Below are positions 16,402 through 23,302 of a DNA stretch of 55,510 bases, piece after piece (the stretch's first letter is position 1; each line of letters opens with the position of its first letter). Where the stretch lies: contig JAFEBA010000080.1 in the NCBI GenBank assembly GCA_018266105.1, positions 1 through 55,510 of the forward strand. Reading direction: 5' to 3'. The notes below the pieces were generated by a model. The model did not search any database and was not told the DNA's origin. It worked only from the letters and a program-made list of their open reading frames with translations. A program made the translations under genes and the position numbers. Source of the stretch: a bacterium. Its GTDB lineage: Bacteria; Vulcanimicrobiota; Xenobia; Xenobiales; JADMJV01.

Positions 16402-17229
16402 CTATAGCTTCAGGCTGTAGCGCTCGCGTTCGACCTTAAAGCCCAGGAATCTGAAGGCGTATTTGAGGGCACGCAGGTTGTTGGCGCTGACATCACCTGT
16501 CATCAGGGGGATACCCTTGCGGAAGAGCAGGCAGGAGGCGGAGCGCATGATGTACTGAGCAGCTTTGCCGCCCCAATGTGCCGGCTCGATAGCCAGGTCG
16601 TAGATGTAACCCCGCTCGGGTGAAAGCTCCAGAATCAGGTGCCCCACCATGCGGTTTTGATGGGTGAGAATCACCGCCGTCGAGTTCTCATCCTGGCGGG
16701 CCATGCGCTGAAAGATATCGTCCATGGCCCGAAAGGTCAGCTCACTGAGATCGTAGTCTCGAGCGGCGCTCAGAGTGTGCGCCAGCACGGTGGAGTTGAG
16801 CACCGCCGCTGCAAAGTGATCGGCCAGCTCAGGGGGGCGAACTTTGTAAGGGCTATCCGCCGGCGGTTCATAGTCAGAGGTCACCGTGGCGATGGCCTTG
16901 CTCTCGAGCAGAAACCCGTGTTCCAGGAGCAGGCTCTGATGGTCGCCCTGCTCGGGTCGAATTTCGATGGTCAGGAATTGAGACTCTGCCTGGCGGGCAG
17001 CCTGGATGGCCTGCTGGAGCAGCTCATTCTCTGGATTGGGGAAATCCAGAATGACCGACTCGCGATGATCGCTGAGCCCCCGCACGACTTGTCTCTGCAG
17101 CCGCAGCACGCCCCCCGGACTGCTGAGTGTTACCTGGTCCACCCGGAGGGCTTCGCCCTCCCCGAGAGCTTTGCCTCGAAACCAGCGTTTACAAAACGGG
17201 TCGCTTTGACGGGCCCTTTTCACGTTCAT
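16402..17229 (-). CDS. GNAT-family N-acetyltransferase
   Basis: A 275-residue protein with a GNAT domain in its C-terminal half. The acetyl-CoA-binding part is visible as YIYDLAIEPAHWGGKAAQYI near residues 215-235, followed by DVSANNLRALKYAFRFLGF, the usual end of the fold. The N-terminal half (to about residue 125) could be a degenerate second GNAT fold, as in the acetyltransferase upstream of the small-peptide gene. It lies 42 nt upstream of the polyketide synthase on the same strand and is probably the first gene of that operon, which suggests an acyl-transfer role in the same product. I chose the ATG (MNVKRARQ) rather than a TTG 21 nt earlier; neither has a strong ribosome binding site. 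Confidence 0.78.
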   Translation of the reverse strand: MNVKRARQSDPFCKRWFRGKALGEGEALRVDQVTLSSPGGVLRLQRQVVRGLSDHRESVILDFPNPENELLQQAIQAARQAESQFLTIEIRPEQGDHQSLLLEHGFLLESKAIATVTSDYEPPADSPYKVRPPELADHFAAAVLNSTVLAHTLSAARDYDLSELTFRAMDDIFQRMARQDENSTAVILTHQNRMVGHLILELSPERGYIYDLAIEPAHWGGKAAQYIMRSASCLLFRKGIPLMTGDVSANNLRALKYAFRFLGFKVERERYSLKL

Positions 17230-17311
17230 TTGGCGCTGTCCGAGCACCAACCCGATAAACTGCAGGAGAAGTCAGCCACGAATACCCTCCAAACTGGCTT
17301 CAAGGTGAAGG

Positions 17312-17344
17312 ATGGTTCACCCATCCGGCGTCTCCCTGCTGTAA
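17312..17344 (+). CDS. Decapeptide reading frame MVHPSGVSLL (left copy)
   Basis: Ten codons and a TAA. The start lies within the GGATGG hairpin, with an AAGGTG-like ribosome binding sequence 4 nt before it. The right copy encodes the same peptide with one change (His3 to Gly), MVGPSGVSLL, with its own stop at the same place. The peptide may be made, or the match may reflect conservation of the RNA alone; the nucleotide identity over this stretch is too high to decide. Confidence 0.3.
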   Translation: MVHPSGVSLL

Positions 17345-17358
17345 TAGATCACGGTGTT

Positions 17359-17387
17359 GCCTCCGCTCAGTCGGGGGCTTTTTTTTT
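17359..17387 (+). terminator. Terminator of the left element
   Basis: A 7-bp stem (GCCTCCG / CGGGGGC, one T-G pair) with a 6-nt loop, followed by nine T. It reads on the plus strand and ends the left small-RNA-like element. Confidence 0.8.
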
Positions 17388-17573
17388 GCTCAGACTGTTC
17401 TTTCTCGCAGGTTTTGGCCCTGGGGCGGAGCTCATTGTAAGCTGGTGGGAAAGTATCCCCACTGGTGGTCGCCGTCTGACCGCGAAGAGCGGCCCGGGAT
17501 CTGGGCCCGATGGTCTCGGCTCCGTCCTCGATTCGTTGGGTCCAGCCGGGTCGGCTTCGTATTGGGGCGAATC

Positions 17574-17601
17574 AAAAAAAAAAGCCCCGGATGAGCGGGG
17601 C
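17574..17601 (-). terminator. Terminator of the right element
   Basis: On the minus strand a 6-bp stem (GCCCCG / CGGGGC in plus-strand reading) with a 6-nt loop is followed by ten T. It ends the right element and points toward the left one; the 186 nt between the two terminators hold no gene that I can support. Confidence 0.8.
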
Positions 17602-17619
17602 GAAAAGAGACCATAGTAA

Positions 17620-17652
17620 CTACAGCAGGGAGACGCCGGATGGTCCAACCAT
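17620..17652 (-). CDS. Decapeptide reading frame MVGPSGVSLL (right copy)
   Basis: Ten codons and a TAG on the minus strand, matching the left copy except for residue 3. The start codon is again part of the hairpin, with AAGG directly before it. Whether it is translated cannot be told from sequence. Confidence 0.3.
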   Translation of the reverse strand: MVGPSGVSLL

Positions 17653-17836
17653 CCTTGACTTGAAGGTCGAGCTTGGAGGGTGTTCTTCGCTGACTTCTTT
17701 TGCAGTCTACACAGGCGGTGACGACGCCGCGTGAAAGCAGCGTGAAGCGGAGCCTACTTCCGAACAAGTTGTGTAAACGACCGATCAAGGAACCCCTCCC
17801 GAGAGTCATGGAGGGCAGTTGAGAACGTCCAGGGGT

Positions 17837-18649
17837 CTAGCCTTGTTTGTCCCGCCACTCCAGCAATTTTTGAACTCCGCTGATGGAGAAGGGCCAGCCC
17901 AGGCCGAGAATGATGTGTTCGGCGCCGGCTTTTACGAAGTCGTCGAGTTGATCGAGTTCCTCGGGGCGCATCACCAGGACGGTGCGCTCGACTTCTTTGG
18001 GGTCACGGCCGAGATCGTGACAGTGCTGGTCTAGAATTTTGTTTTTGGCTGCGAATACGTCCGGGGGTCCAAATCCGTTCCACAATTGTGCGTGACGGGC
18101 CACTAATTTTAAGGTGACTTTTTCGCCTCCACCACCGATCATGATCGGGATTTTTTTCTGCACGGGCGGGGGAGTGAGTTTGCTTAGTCGTTCTTCAATG
18201 ATGGGCAGGTTGTGGCCCAGATCTTTCAGTCGCCCGGGAGCGGTGCCGAACTCGTAGCCGTATTCATTGTAGTCCCGTTCAAACCAGCCCGAACCAATGC
18301 CCAGCACGGCTCGTCCCCGACTGATGTGATCCAGGGTTCGAGCCATATCAGCGACTAGCTGGGGATTGCGGTAGCTGTTGCAGCCCACCAGGTGGCCAAG
18401 AGTGGCGTGGCTGCTATTGCAGGCCATGGCCGTAAGCAGTGTCCAGGCTTCGAAGTGATCTCCCTTGTGGGGTGAAGGTGTGATGAAGCCTTCCCCGTGG
18501 GGGGCTCCCTCCTCGCCATAGAGGGGATAGAAGTGGTCCCAGGCCCAGAGGCTGTCGACTTTGAGGCCGTCGCAGGCGCGGGTGGCTTCCAGAAGCTCTT
18601 GCATTGTGCAGTGCTGGGGATGGAGCTGCACTCCGACGCGAATTGACAT
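17837..18649 (-). CDS. LLM-class (F420-dependent type) oxidoreductase
   Basis: A 270-residue luciferase-like monooxygenase-family protein of the kind often annotated as F420-dependent oxidoreductase. It opens with the barrel strand MSIRVGVQLHPQHCTM, has the LWAWDHFYPL segment near residues 34-43, and the family stretch ARTLDHISRGRAVLGIGSGW near residues 103-122. The C-terminal part has IPIMIGGGGEKVTLKLVARH. These enzymes use F420 or FMN for hydride transfer; the cofactor and substrate here cannot be decided by eye. An AGGAGG lies about 9 nt before the ATG. It is a single-gene unit by position, with the convergent RNA elements downstream of it. Confidence 0.88.
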   Translation of the reverse strand: MSIRVGVQLHPQHCTMQELLEATRACDGLKVDSLWAWDHFYPLYGEEGAPHGEGFITPSPHKGDHFEAWTLLTAMACNSSHATLGHLVGCNSYRNPQLVADMARTLDHISRGRAVLGIGSGWFERDYNEYGYEFGTAPGRLKDLGHNLPIIEERLSKLTPPPVQKKIPIMIGGGGEKVTLKLVARHAQLWNGFGPPDVFAAKNKILDQHCHDLGRDPKEVERTVLVMRPEELDQLDDFVKAGAEHIILGLGWPFSISGVQKLLEWRDKQG

Positions 18650-18713
18650 GGTAGAGGTCCTCCTATGTGTGGATTATTTTGGCCTTCCCGCGCCGGGCTG
18701 AGGCCTCCTCCAC

Positions 18714-18742
18714 TTGACCGAGCGGTTTAATTTCGATAACCT
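18714..18742 (+). promoter_or_regulatory. Sigma-70-like promoter, possibly giving a leaderless message
   Basis: TTGACC and TAACCT hexamers separated by exactly 17 nt. The -10 hexamer ends 6 nt before the GTG of the next gene, so transcription would start at or next to the start codon, and no Shine-Dalgarno sequence is visible. Confidence 0.55.
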
Positions 18743-18748
18743 GAAATT

Positions 18749-19276
18749 GTGGCCAATCAGCGCTGGAACCTGGTTCTGTGCGCGCTCCTGTGGTTCACCA
18801 CAGTAGCCTGGGCCGAGCCTTACGTTTCTGCCGACGGGCGCTTTAGTGCAGACCTCTCCAGTTCTACAGTCTGCAGCACCTCACAGTCCGAGTCGCCCGT
18901 GGGAGCGGTGGTGACCACGGTTTATTTAGACCGCCAACCGGGTCGCTTCCTGACCGTCAGCTATACTGATTTGCCCAAATTGGCCTTGCTGGCGGGTCGC
19001 GACCGCATCTTCGATGAGGCTCGCGACGGAATGTTGCAGCAATGTAGCGGCAGCCAGAGCAGCTGGCAACGCCTCGATTCTCAAACTCGCCGGTTGCTCT
19101 ATACTTCTCCGGGTCACCGGGGGGAGACGATTTTTCGGCTGGAGAAATTCCGTCTCTACGTGATCGATGTGCGTTCCGAACTGGCGGTGGAGCCTCAAAT
19201 GGATGCTCAGTTTTTGCGGTCTTTCAAAATCATAAGTCCTCCTGCAGCCAGTGCTCCCGCTCCCAAAGAGCCTTAG
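18749..19276 (+). CDS. Small secreted hypothetical protein
   Basis: A 175-residue protein with a Sec signal peptide (WNLVLCALLWFTTVAWAEP, cleavage likely after residue 22). The mature part has alternating strand-like segments and a single paired-looking Cys set, and ends in an Ala/Pro-rich tail. No domain is recognised. The start is a GTG that sits directly behind a good promoter with no ribosome binding site, so a leaderless message is possible. A strong bidirectional terminator follows at about 190 nt past the stop. Confidence 0.7.
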   Translation: MANQRWNLVLCALLWFTTVAWAEPYVSADGRFSADLSSSTVCSTSQSESPVGAVVTTVYLDRQPGRFLTVSYTDLPKLALLAGRDRIFDEARDGMLQQCSGSQSSWQRLDSQTRRLLYTSPGHRGETIFRLEKFRLYVIDVRSELAVEPQMDAQFLRSFKIISPPAASAPAPKEP

Positions 19277-19464
19277 CCAGCCCAAGTAGCGGCGAGCGTT
19301 TCTCAAGCTAGCTGGGGCGCAGCTCCAGAAAGTGGTTCACTTTGACCCGGCCGAGCAGGCGAGCGATCAGAGGAGGCGCCGCGCGGCCTTCTCCGGTAGC
19401 GAGCGAGACAGACCACTCAGGTGCGGGTTGGTCACCAGGCGGTCGAATTGGGCCAGTAAGCGAT

Positions 19465-19497
19465 AAGCGGGCCTACCCTGAGGCTAGGCCCGCTTTT
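19465..19497 (+). terminator. Strong bidirectional-looking terminator
   Basis: An 11-bp perfect stem (AAGCGGGCCTA / TAGGCCCGCTT) with a 9-nt loop and a TTTT end. The 320-nt stretch between the secreted protein and the small membrane protein otherwise holds no supportable gene. Confidence 0.75.
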
Positions 19498-19563
19498 GGG
19501 TGTCCAGGTAGAAACTGTGCTACCGCTTAAGATAAGCTGCTCAATCTCGGGGGTTACACAATA

Positions 19564-19582
19564 ACGCTCCCTTGAGGAGCGT
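19564..19582 (-). terminator. Hairpin behind the small membrane protein gene
   Basis: A perfect 7-bp stem (ACGCTCC / GGAGCGT) with a 5-nt loop, 15 nt after the stop of the minus-strand small gene. The following tract (TATTGT) is only moderately T-rich. Confidence 0.5.
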
Positions 19583-19597
19583 CCTGATCAAAGAGTG

Positions 19598-19789
19598 TTA
19601 GTTGCGCTTCTTGAGCATATAGCGACTGACGGTGAAAACGCCGACCGCGAAGCAGCCAAAGATTGCCAGGGAGGTGAGGGCCGCCATCATGGTGGCGGCT
19701 TTGCTGAATAGGGCCAGGGCGGCAAAGCCCATTTTTACGGCCAGGACCAGAAGAATCAGGACAACCAGAAAACCAAGCACTTTTGCCAC
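19598..19789 (-). CDS. Small two-segment membrane protein
   Basis: A 63-residue protein made almost wholly of two hydrophobic segments (about residues 4-24 and 34-55), ending in a basic tail YMLKKRN. It has a GGAG ribosome binding site about 9 nt before the ATG and a hairpin behind the stop. The function is unknown; the size and topology resemble small stress-related or holin-like membrane proteins, but there is no sequence basis for choosing one. It stands alone between two plus-strand units. Confidence 0.6.
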   Translation of the reverse strand: MAKVLGFLVVLILLVLAVKMGFAALALFSKAATMMAALTSLAIFGCFAVGVFTVSRYMLKKRN

Positions 19790-19844
19790 GGAATAATCTC
19801 CATCTCTGCGTTGGTTCTTTCAGTGTAGCAGAGGAGGGAGGACT

Positions 19845-20027
19845 GTGAAAAGGTGGACAAAGAATTCTCAAACAGCACCATCAATCGGGTCGAAGACTTT
19901 TACATCTCGTTCATCTGTGGGTGGCCTATTTTGGAATCGCTTTGCGAACGGCTGGTATTCTAAATTCATCGGTGAGGCAAACTCGCAGCACCGATTTCAA
20001 TTGAACGTTGAAGGTCGCTCCCTCTGA
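19845..20027 (+). CDS. Possible small basic protein
   Basis: A 60-codon frame with a GTG start just behind a GGAGGGAGG tract and a stop followed by a UUCG hairpin and a strong terminator. The product would be basic, rich in Ser and aromatic residues, with no signal or membrane segment. The local base composition is lower in G+C than the surroundings. Placement between a ribosome binding site and a terminator favours a real gene, the odd composition argues against it, and the stretch could instead be the body of a non-coding RNA. Confidence 0.3.
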   Translation: MKRWTKNSQTAPSIGSKTFTSRSSVGGLFWNRFANGWYSKFIGEANSQHRFQLNVEGRSL

Positions 20028-20035
20028 ATAATCGT

Positions 20036-20094
20036 GGAGACTTCGGTCTCCTGTCGCCTCGCTGGTTCTTAGAATCGCGGGGCATTTTTTTTTT
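20036..20094 (+). terminator. UUCG hairpin followed by a strong terminator
   Basis: A perfect 6-bp GGAGAC/GTCTCC stem closed by TTCG (20036-20051) precedes a second stem (GCCTCGC / GCGGGGC, 20056-20083, with further pairing inside) and ten T. It ends 44 nt before the next gene, so it could end a short upstream transcript or act as an attenuator for that gene. Confidence 0.8.
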
Positions 20095-20138
20095 GGTAAA
20101 GAGGCCTCAATCCGTTGTCAGCACGAAGGCCAAACTGC

Positions 20139-20849
20139 ATGTTTGAACACTATCTGGCCTTTGGCGATAGTATGAGCATCGACGAGTATGCCGGGCCGAA
20201 CCTGGGTGCCGCTTCCCTCCTGTATCGCAATTGCGATGAGCACTGGCCAGAGTTTACCGGTTTGGACCTGGTTTCGCAGAATCCCCGTTGTGGCTTTACA
20301 CGTCTGGCCTGCAACGGCGCAACTCTAAGCGATCTCTGGCGTCAATTGACCCAAGCGCCTAAATTGTCGGGGGCCGTTCTGGTGACCGTCACGGTTGGGG
20401 CAAACGATGTTCTGGCCGGACTGGGAGGGGCTGAGGAGCGGCCGGCCTATGCTTGCGGTCAATTTTTTGGAGGTGAACCTGTCGGTAGTCTGCTGGACTG
20501 GCAGCAATCCTTGCGACGTTGGCTGGATGCTCTTGAGGACCACACCGGAGAAGCTACTGTCATTCTTGGAAATCTTTATGATCCTACGGATGGAAGCGGA
20601 TTTTTACAGAACGGTTCCAGCCTGGGCGATCGATATCGAATGCTCGAGGCAATAAATGACCTGATCAGACGGGTGGCTGCTCAGCGCGGTATGCCCCTGG
20701 CGGATTTTCACGGCCATTTTCTGGGAAAGGCTGCTCAACTGATTGATCGGAACGTTGAGCCAACCAGGCTCGGTTCTAGCGAGATTCGGCGGGTCTTTTG
20801 GGATGCAGCTCAGACCGGCCGAGGTTCTGAACGACGGAGTATGATCTAA
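20139..20849 (+). CDS. SGNH/GDSL-type hydrolase
   Basis: A 236-residue cytoplasmic-looking esterase/lipase of the SGNH superfamily. The nucleophile block is YLAFGDSMSIDEYAG near the start, the Asn block is VGANDVLAG near residue 93, and a late DFHGHFLG supplies the Asp-x-x-His pair near residue 195. There is no signal peptide. The ATG is chosen because homology begins at once; a TTG 24 nt upstream is possible. A terminator lies 44 nt upstream, so this gene is either attenuated or has its own promoter in the short gap. The substrate is unknown. Confidence 0.8.
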   Translation: MFEHYLAFGDSMSIDEYAGPNLGAASLLYRNCDEHWPEFTGLDLVSQNPRCGFTRLACNGATLSDLWRQLTQAPKLSGAVLVTVTVGANDVLAGLGGAEERPAYACGQFFGGEPVGSLLDWQQSLRRWLDALEDHTGEATVILGNLYDPTDGSGFLQNGSSLGDRYRMLEAINDLIRRVAAQRGMPLADFHGHFLGKAAQLIDRNVEPTRLGSSEIRRVFWDAAQTGRGSERRSMI

Positions 20850-20889
20850 GTCAGCGCGGAAACCCGTGTGAGGTCCTAGACTTCAGAGC

Positions 20890-21741
20890 ATGAAATTGAT
20901 GGTTCCTCTCGACGGCTCCCCTCTGGCTGAGGCCGCCGTACCTCGTGCGGCGGCCCTGGCTCAACGCTGGGGGGCTGAGTTGGTACTGGTTCGGGTGTGT
21001 GATCCGAGCGGCTCAGTGGCTCCTGACCTGCCCAAGCAGCTGCAGGAGAAAATGCTCGATTTTTCTCGCACGGCGGCGGTGGACTACCTGGCCAAGGTTC
21101 GCCAGCGTTTCCCGGAAGCGCAAATCCGCTGCCTGACCAGTGTCGGACGTCCTCGCCAGGAGATCGCCAGGCTGGCCGCTCAAGAAGAGTGCGATTTGAT
21201 CCTGATGATTTCCCACGCGCGCAAAGGGGCGGAGCGCTGGCTATTAGGCAGCGTGGCCGAAGGTGTGCTGCGGCGGACTCCCTGTCCTATGTTGCTGCTG
21301 CGGGCCGCTGAGGGGGACCCGAAACCGTTCACGCGCATTCTCGTGCCGGTGGATGGGTCTGACAACTCGCTTTCGGTGCTGGACCATCTGAAGCCATTCC
21401 TGGAGTCGGAGACTCAGGTCCAGCTTTACCAGAGCAGCGGATTCGCACCCGATGACGTATCCCTCTCTGAAGAATCCGAGGCACTGCAGCATTGCCTGGA
21501 TCAGATGGCGACCCACCTGCGGGAAGTTAAGCTAGAAGGATGTCATGTGGAAGTGGCGGTGGAACACGGTGAACCAGCCTCGGCGATCGTGCATTGGGCC
21601 GAGACCCATCCCTGTCAGCTGATCGCTATGTCCACTTTGGGGCGCAGCGGCGACCCCAGTCTCTGGCTGGGGAGCGTCACAGAGAAAGTAGCCCGCAATG
21701 CGCCCTGTGCCGTGCTGGCATGCCCCGCTCGGACTACTTGA
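20890..21741 (+). CDS. Tandem universal stress protein
   Basis: Two UspA domains in one 283-residue chain. The first (residues 1-140) opens MKLMVPLDGSPLAEAAVPRA and ends with the nucleotide-binding G-2x-G-9x-G(S/T) region LLGSVAEGVLRRTPCPMLLL. The second (about 150-283) opens ILVPVDGSDNSLSVL and ends LGSVTEKVARNAPCAVLAC. Such tandem proteins are induced by starvation and other stress in many bacteria. No Shine-Dalgarno sequence is visible; a TAGACT hexamer stands 7 nt before the ATG, so the message could be leaderless. Its last 8 nt overlap the convergent pilin-fusion gene. Confidence 0.92.
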   Translation: MKLMVPLDGSPLAEAAVPRAAALAQRWGAELVLVRVCDPSGSVAPDLPKQLQEKMLDFSRTAAVDYLAKVRQRFPEAQIRCLTSVGRPRQEIARLAAQEECDLILMISHARKGAERWLLGSVAEGVLRRTPCPMLLLRAAEGDPKPFTRILVPVDGSDNSLSVLDHLKPFLESETQVQLYQSSGFAPDDVSLSEESEALQHCLDQMATHLREVKLEGCHVEVAVEHGEPASAIVHWAETHPCQLIAMSTLGRSGDPSLWLGSVTEKVARNAPCAVLACPARTT

Positions 21742-23269
21742 AGACCCGTCCGCAGCCGGGGCAGTGGAAGTCTTTCTCCAGTTTGCTGGTCAGGCAGAGC
21801 CGAGTTCCACAAGGGCAGTTTTGAACCCTCACTCTGGCCTGTCCGCAACCCGAGCAGAAGTTGCCGGTGCAGCCGGGCTGGCCGCAGCCGGTGCAGTGGG
21901 AATCGCTGCTGGCCGGTGCTGGAGGACGGGTCCTGGCAGCCGCAGTGAGTGCTGCCTGTAGAGCGTCGGCCTGGTTCTGAACATAAGTGTAGACTCCCGG
22001 ATGAATTCGGTCCAGGCAGGCCGTGAGTGCTTCCGCCTGGTTGCTGATGGGCCTGGTTTGGGCGTGGGAGGGTAGCCGATCTACCTGCTCGATCAGATGC
22101 TGGACTCGTTCTTGAAGCTCCTTGAGTTGTTGAAGTTTCCATGCCTGCCGATGGTTTCGCCAGCGACCATAGCTCAAGGTGACCAGCGCCATGGCCACAA
22201 AGCCCGCCGCCAGGAAAAGAGCTTCGCGCCAGGGTCCTCCAAAGACGCCATTCACTACCAGGGCCAGGGTCAGATCGGCCAGGGGGAGCACGTAGAACAC
22301 AGCAAACCGCAGATCTACGCAGCGCCACACGTGAAAGATCAGAAGAGGCTGGGCCATGGCTGCGGCCATGGCTAGAGCCTGCCCCAGGGGGAGCCCCAGG
22401 CTGACCGTGAGCACGCTCAGGGCCGGGAAGAAGCAGCTGTAGGTGAGGGCCAGCATGAGAAAATGTCCCCAACCGAAACGGGATAAACAGCCGGGCTTGT
22501 AGAGTTCGCCCAAATACCAGAATCCCAGCCCAAAGAGCAACACGGCCAGACCGGCCAGCCGGCAGAGCAACATGACTTGGCCCGTAAGACTGTGCGAAAC
22601 AGGCATTTCCAGCAGGATCGGCGATTCCGAGACCAGGTTTTCCAGTTCCCATTCATACTGACCGGCGACGGGGGTTCGCTGGGGCTGCAAGCTGAGTTCG
22701 GAGAGCTCCGAGCCTTTGTCCTCGGCCACCAAACGCATCTGCAGTCTGCCCAGCTTGGGGGACGGAGGTAAGTCCAGTTGAACCTGGTCTCGTCCCAAAG
22801 TTTCGAATCGGATAGACACCTCGGTCTTTTGCATGGCCTCCACCGGCAGGCTCAGTCCCCATCGGGTGACCGTCCAATTCTGGGGCTCCCACTCACTGCT
22901 GCCCTGGCGCAGGCGTACCCGAACGTTCATGGCCTCCTCAGTCTTGTGTGGAAAGGGAATGCGCAACAGGCCGGGCCCCTGGACGTGTAACTGGCCGCTG
23001 TAGGACAGGCGGTAGCGGCTGGTGACATCCATACCCGAGCGGGTGGTCCAGTTGCTGACCGTCAGGTCCGCGTTCAAACGTAGGATCGGGGGGGCGGGCG
23101 GCCCCTCGGGAGGGGCCGGCTCGGCTTGAGGAGGCCCACTGGGAATGGCCGCGTGGTGGCGGGCGGCGTCCCGAGCCCGCAGATAGTTGGGAATGAGAAT
23201 GGCGGCAATGATCGCGATAATGGCTACCACCACCATCAATTCTATCAGGGTAAAAGCCTTGTTTCGCAT
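21734..23269 (-). CDS. Type IV prepilin-like / polytopic membrane / zinc-ribbon fusion protein
   Basis: A 511-residue protein of unusual architecture. Residues 1-35 are a class III prepilin signal (KAFTLIELMVVVAIIAIIAAIL) with the conserved Glu5, though the residue before the cleavage site is Ala rather than Gly. Residues 40-235 are a strand-rich, Pro-linked domain. About five membrane segments follow (near 240-265, 275-300, 305-325, 330-355 and 360-380), then a short coiled coil (LQQLKELQERVQHLIEQV) and two Cys-rich zinc-ribbon-like modules in the last 55 residues (CTGCG, FCSGCG, CPCG, CPGCG). No pilus gene cluster is nearby. It lies 33 nt downstream of the PAS-GGDEF-EAL gene's stop and may be co-transcribed. 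I know no family with this order; function is unknown. Confidence 0.75.
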   Translation of the reverse strand: MRNKAFTLIELMVVVAIIAIIAAILIPNYLRARDAARHHAAIPSGPPQAEPAPPEGPPAPPILRLNADLTVSNWTTRSGMDVTSRYRLSYSGQLHVQGPGLLRIPFPHKTEEAMNVRVRLRQGSSEWEPQNWTVTRWGLSLPVEAMQKTEVSIRFETLGRDQVQLDLPPSPKLGRLQMRLVAEDKGSELSELSLQPQRTPVAGQYEWELENLVSESPILLEMPVSHSLTGQVMLLCRLAGLAVLLFGLGFWYLGELYKPGCLSRFGWGHFLMLALTYSCFFPALSVLTVSLGLPLGQALAMAAAMAQPLLIFHVWRCVDLRFAVFYVLPLADLTLALVVNGVFGGPWREALFLAAGFVAMALVTLSYGRWRNHRQAWKLQQLKELQERVQHLIEQVDRLPSHAQTRPISNQAEALTACLDRIHPGVYTYVQNQADALQAALTAAARTRPPAPASSDSHCTGCGQPGCTGNFCSGCGQARVRVQNCPCGTRLCLTSKLEKDFHCPGCGRVFK

Positions 23270-23302
23270 GCCTGGCTATACGCCGGACAGGTCGGGTGGG
23301 GT

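Larger units (their letters stand above)
17254..17387 (+). ncRNA. Left copy of convergent small-RNA-like element
   Basis: A compact transcription-unit-like element: a TAAACT hexamer at 17256-17261, a leader with a CCCTCC tract, a GGATGG/CCATCC hairpin (17311-17327), a 10-codon reading frame, a TCTCCC tract and a Rho-independent terminator. It matches the right copy on the opposite strand closely, roughly 80% over about 75 nt by eye, including spacing and the terminator's place. Nothing in known families that I can recall fits. It may be a small RNA whose C-rich tracts could pair with Shine-Dalgarno sequences, or a leader-peptide unit. Confidence 0.5.
17574..17710 (-). ncRNA. Right copy of convergent small-RNA-like element
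   Basis: Inverted copy of the left element with the same order of parts: a TAGACT hexamer (plus-strand 17704-17709), CCCTCC tract, GGATGGT/ACCATCC hairpin, decapeptide frame, TCTCCC tract and terminator. The hairpin arm is one pair longer here, with compensating change on both sides, which argues that the RNA fold matters. Weak similarity continues upstream of the hexamer to about 17735. Confidence 0.5.

Noticed and set aside
17388..17573. Gene between the two converging terminators
   Set aside because: Open frames here run through both terminators and show no start signal or composition like the neighbouring genes.
19313..19460. Possible remnant of a gene on the minus strand
   Set aside because: Two adjoining minus frames read somewhat protein-like (ARRLL then ARLLGRVKVNHFLELR), as if split by a frameshift, but the stretch is short, lacks a start and stands beyond a terminator. 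Not enough to call a pseudogene.
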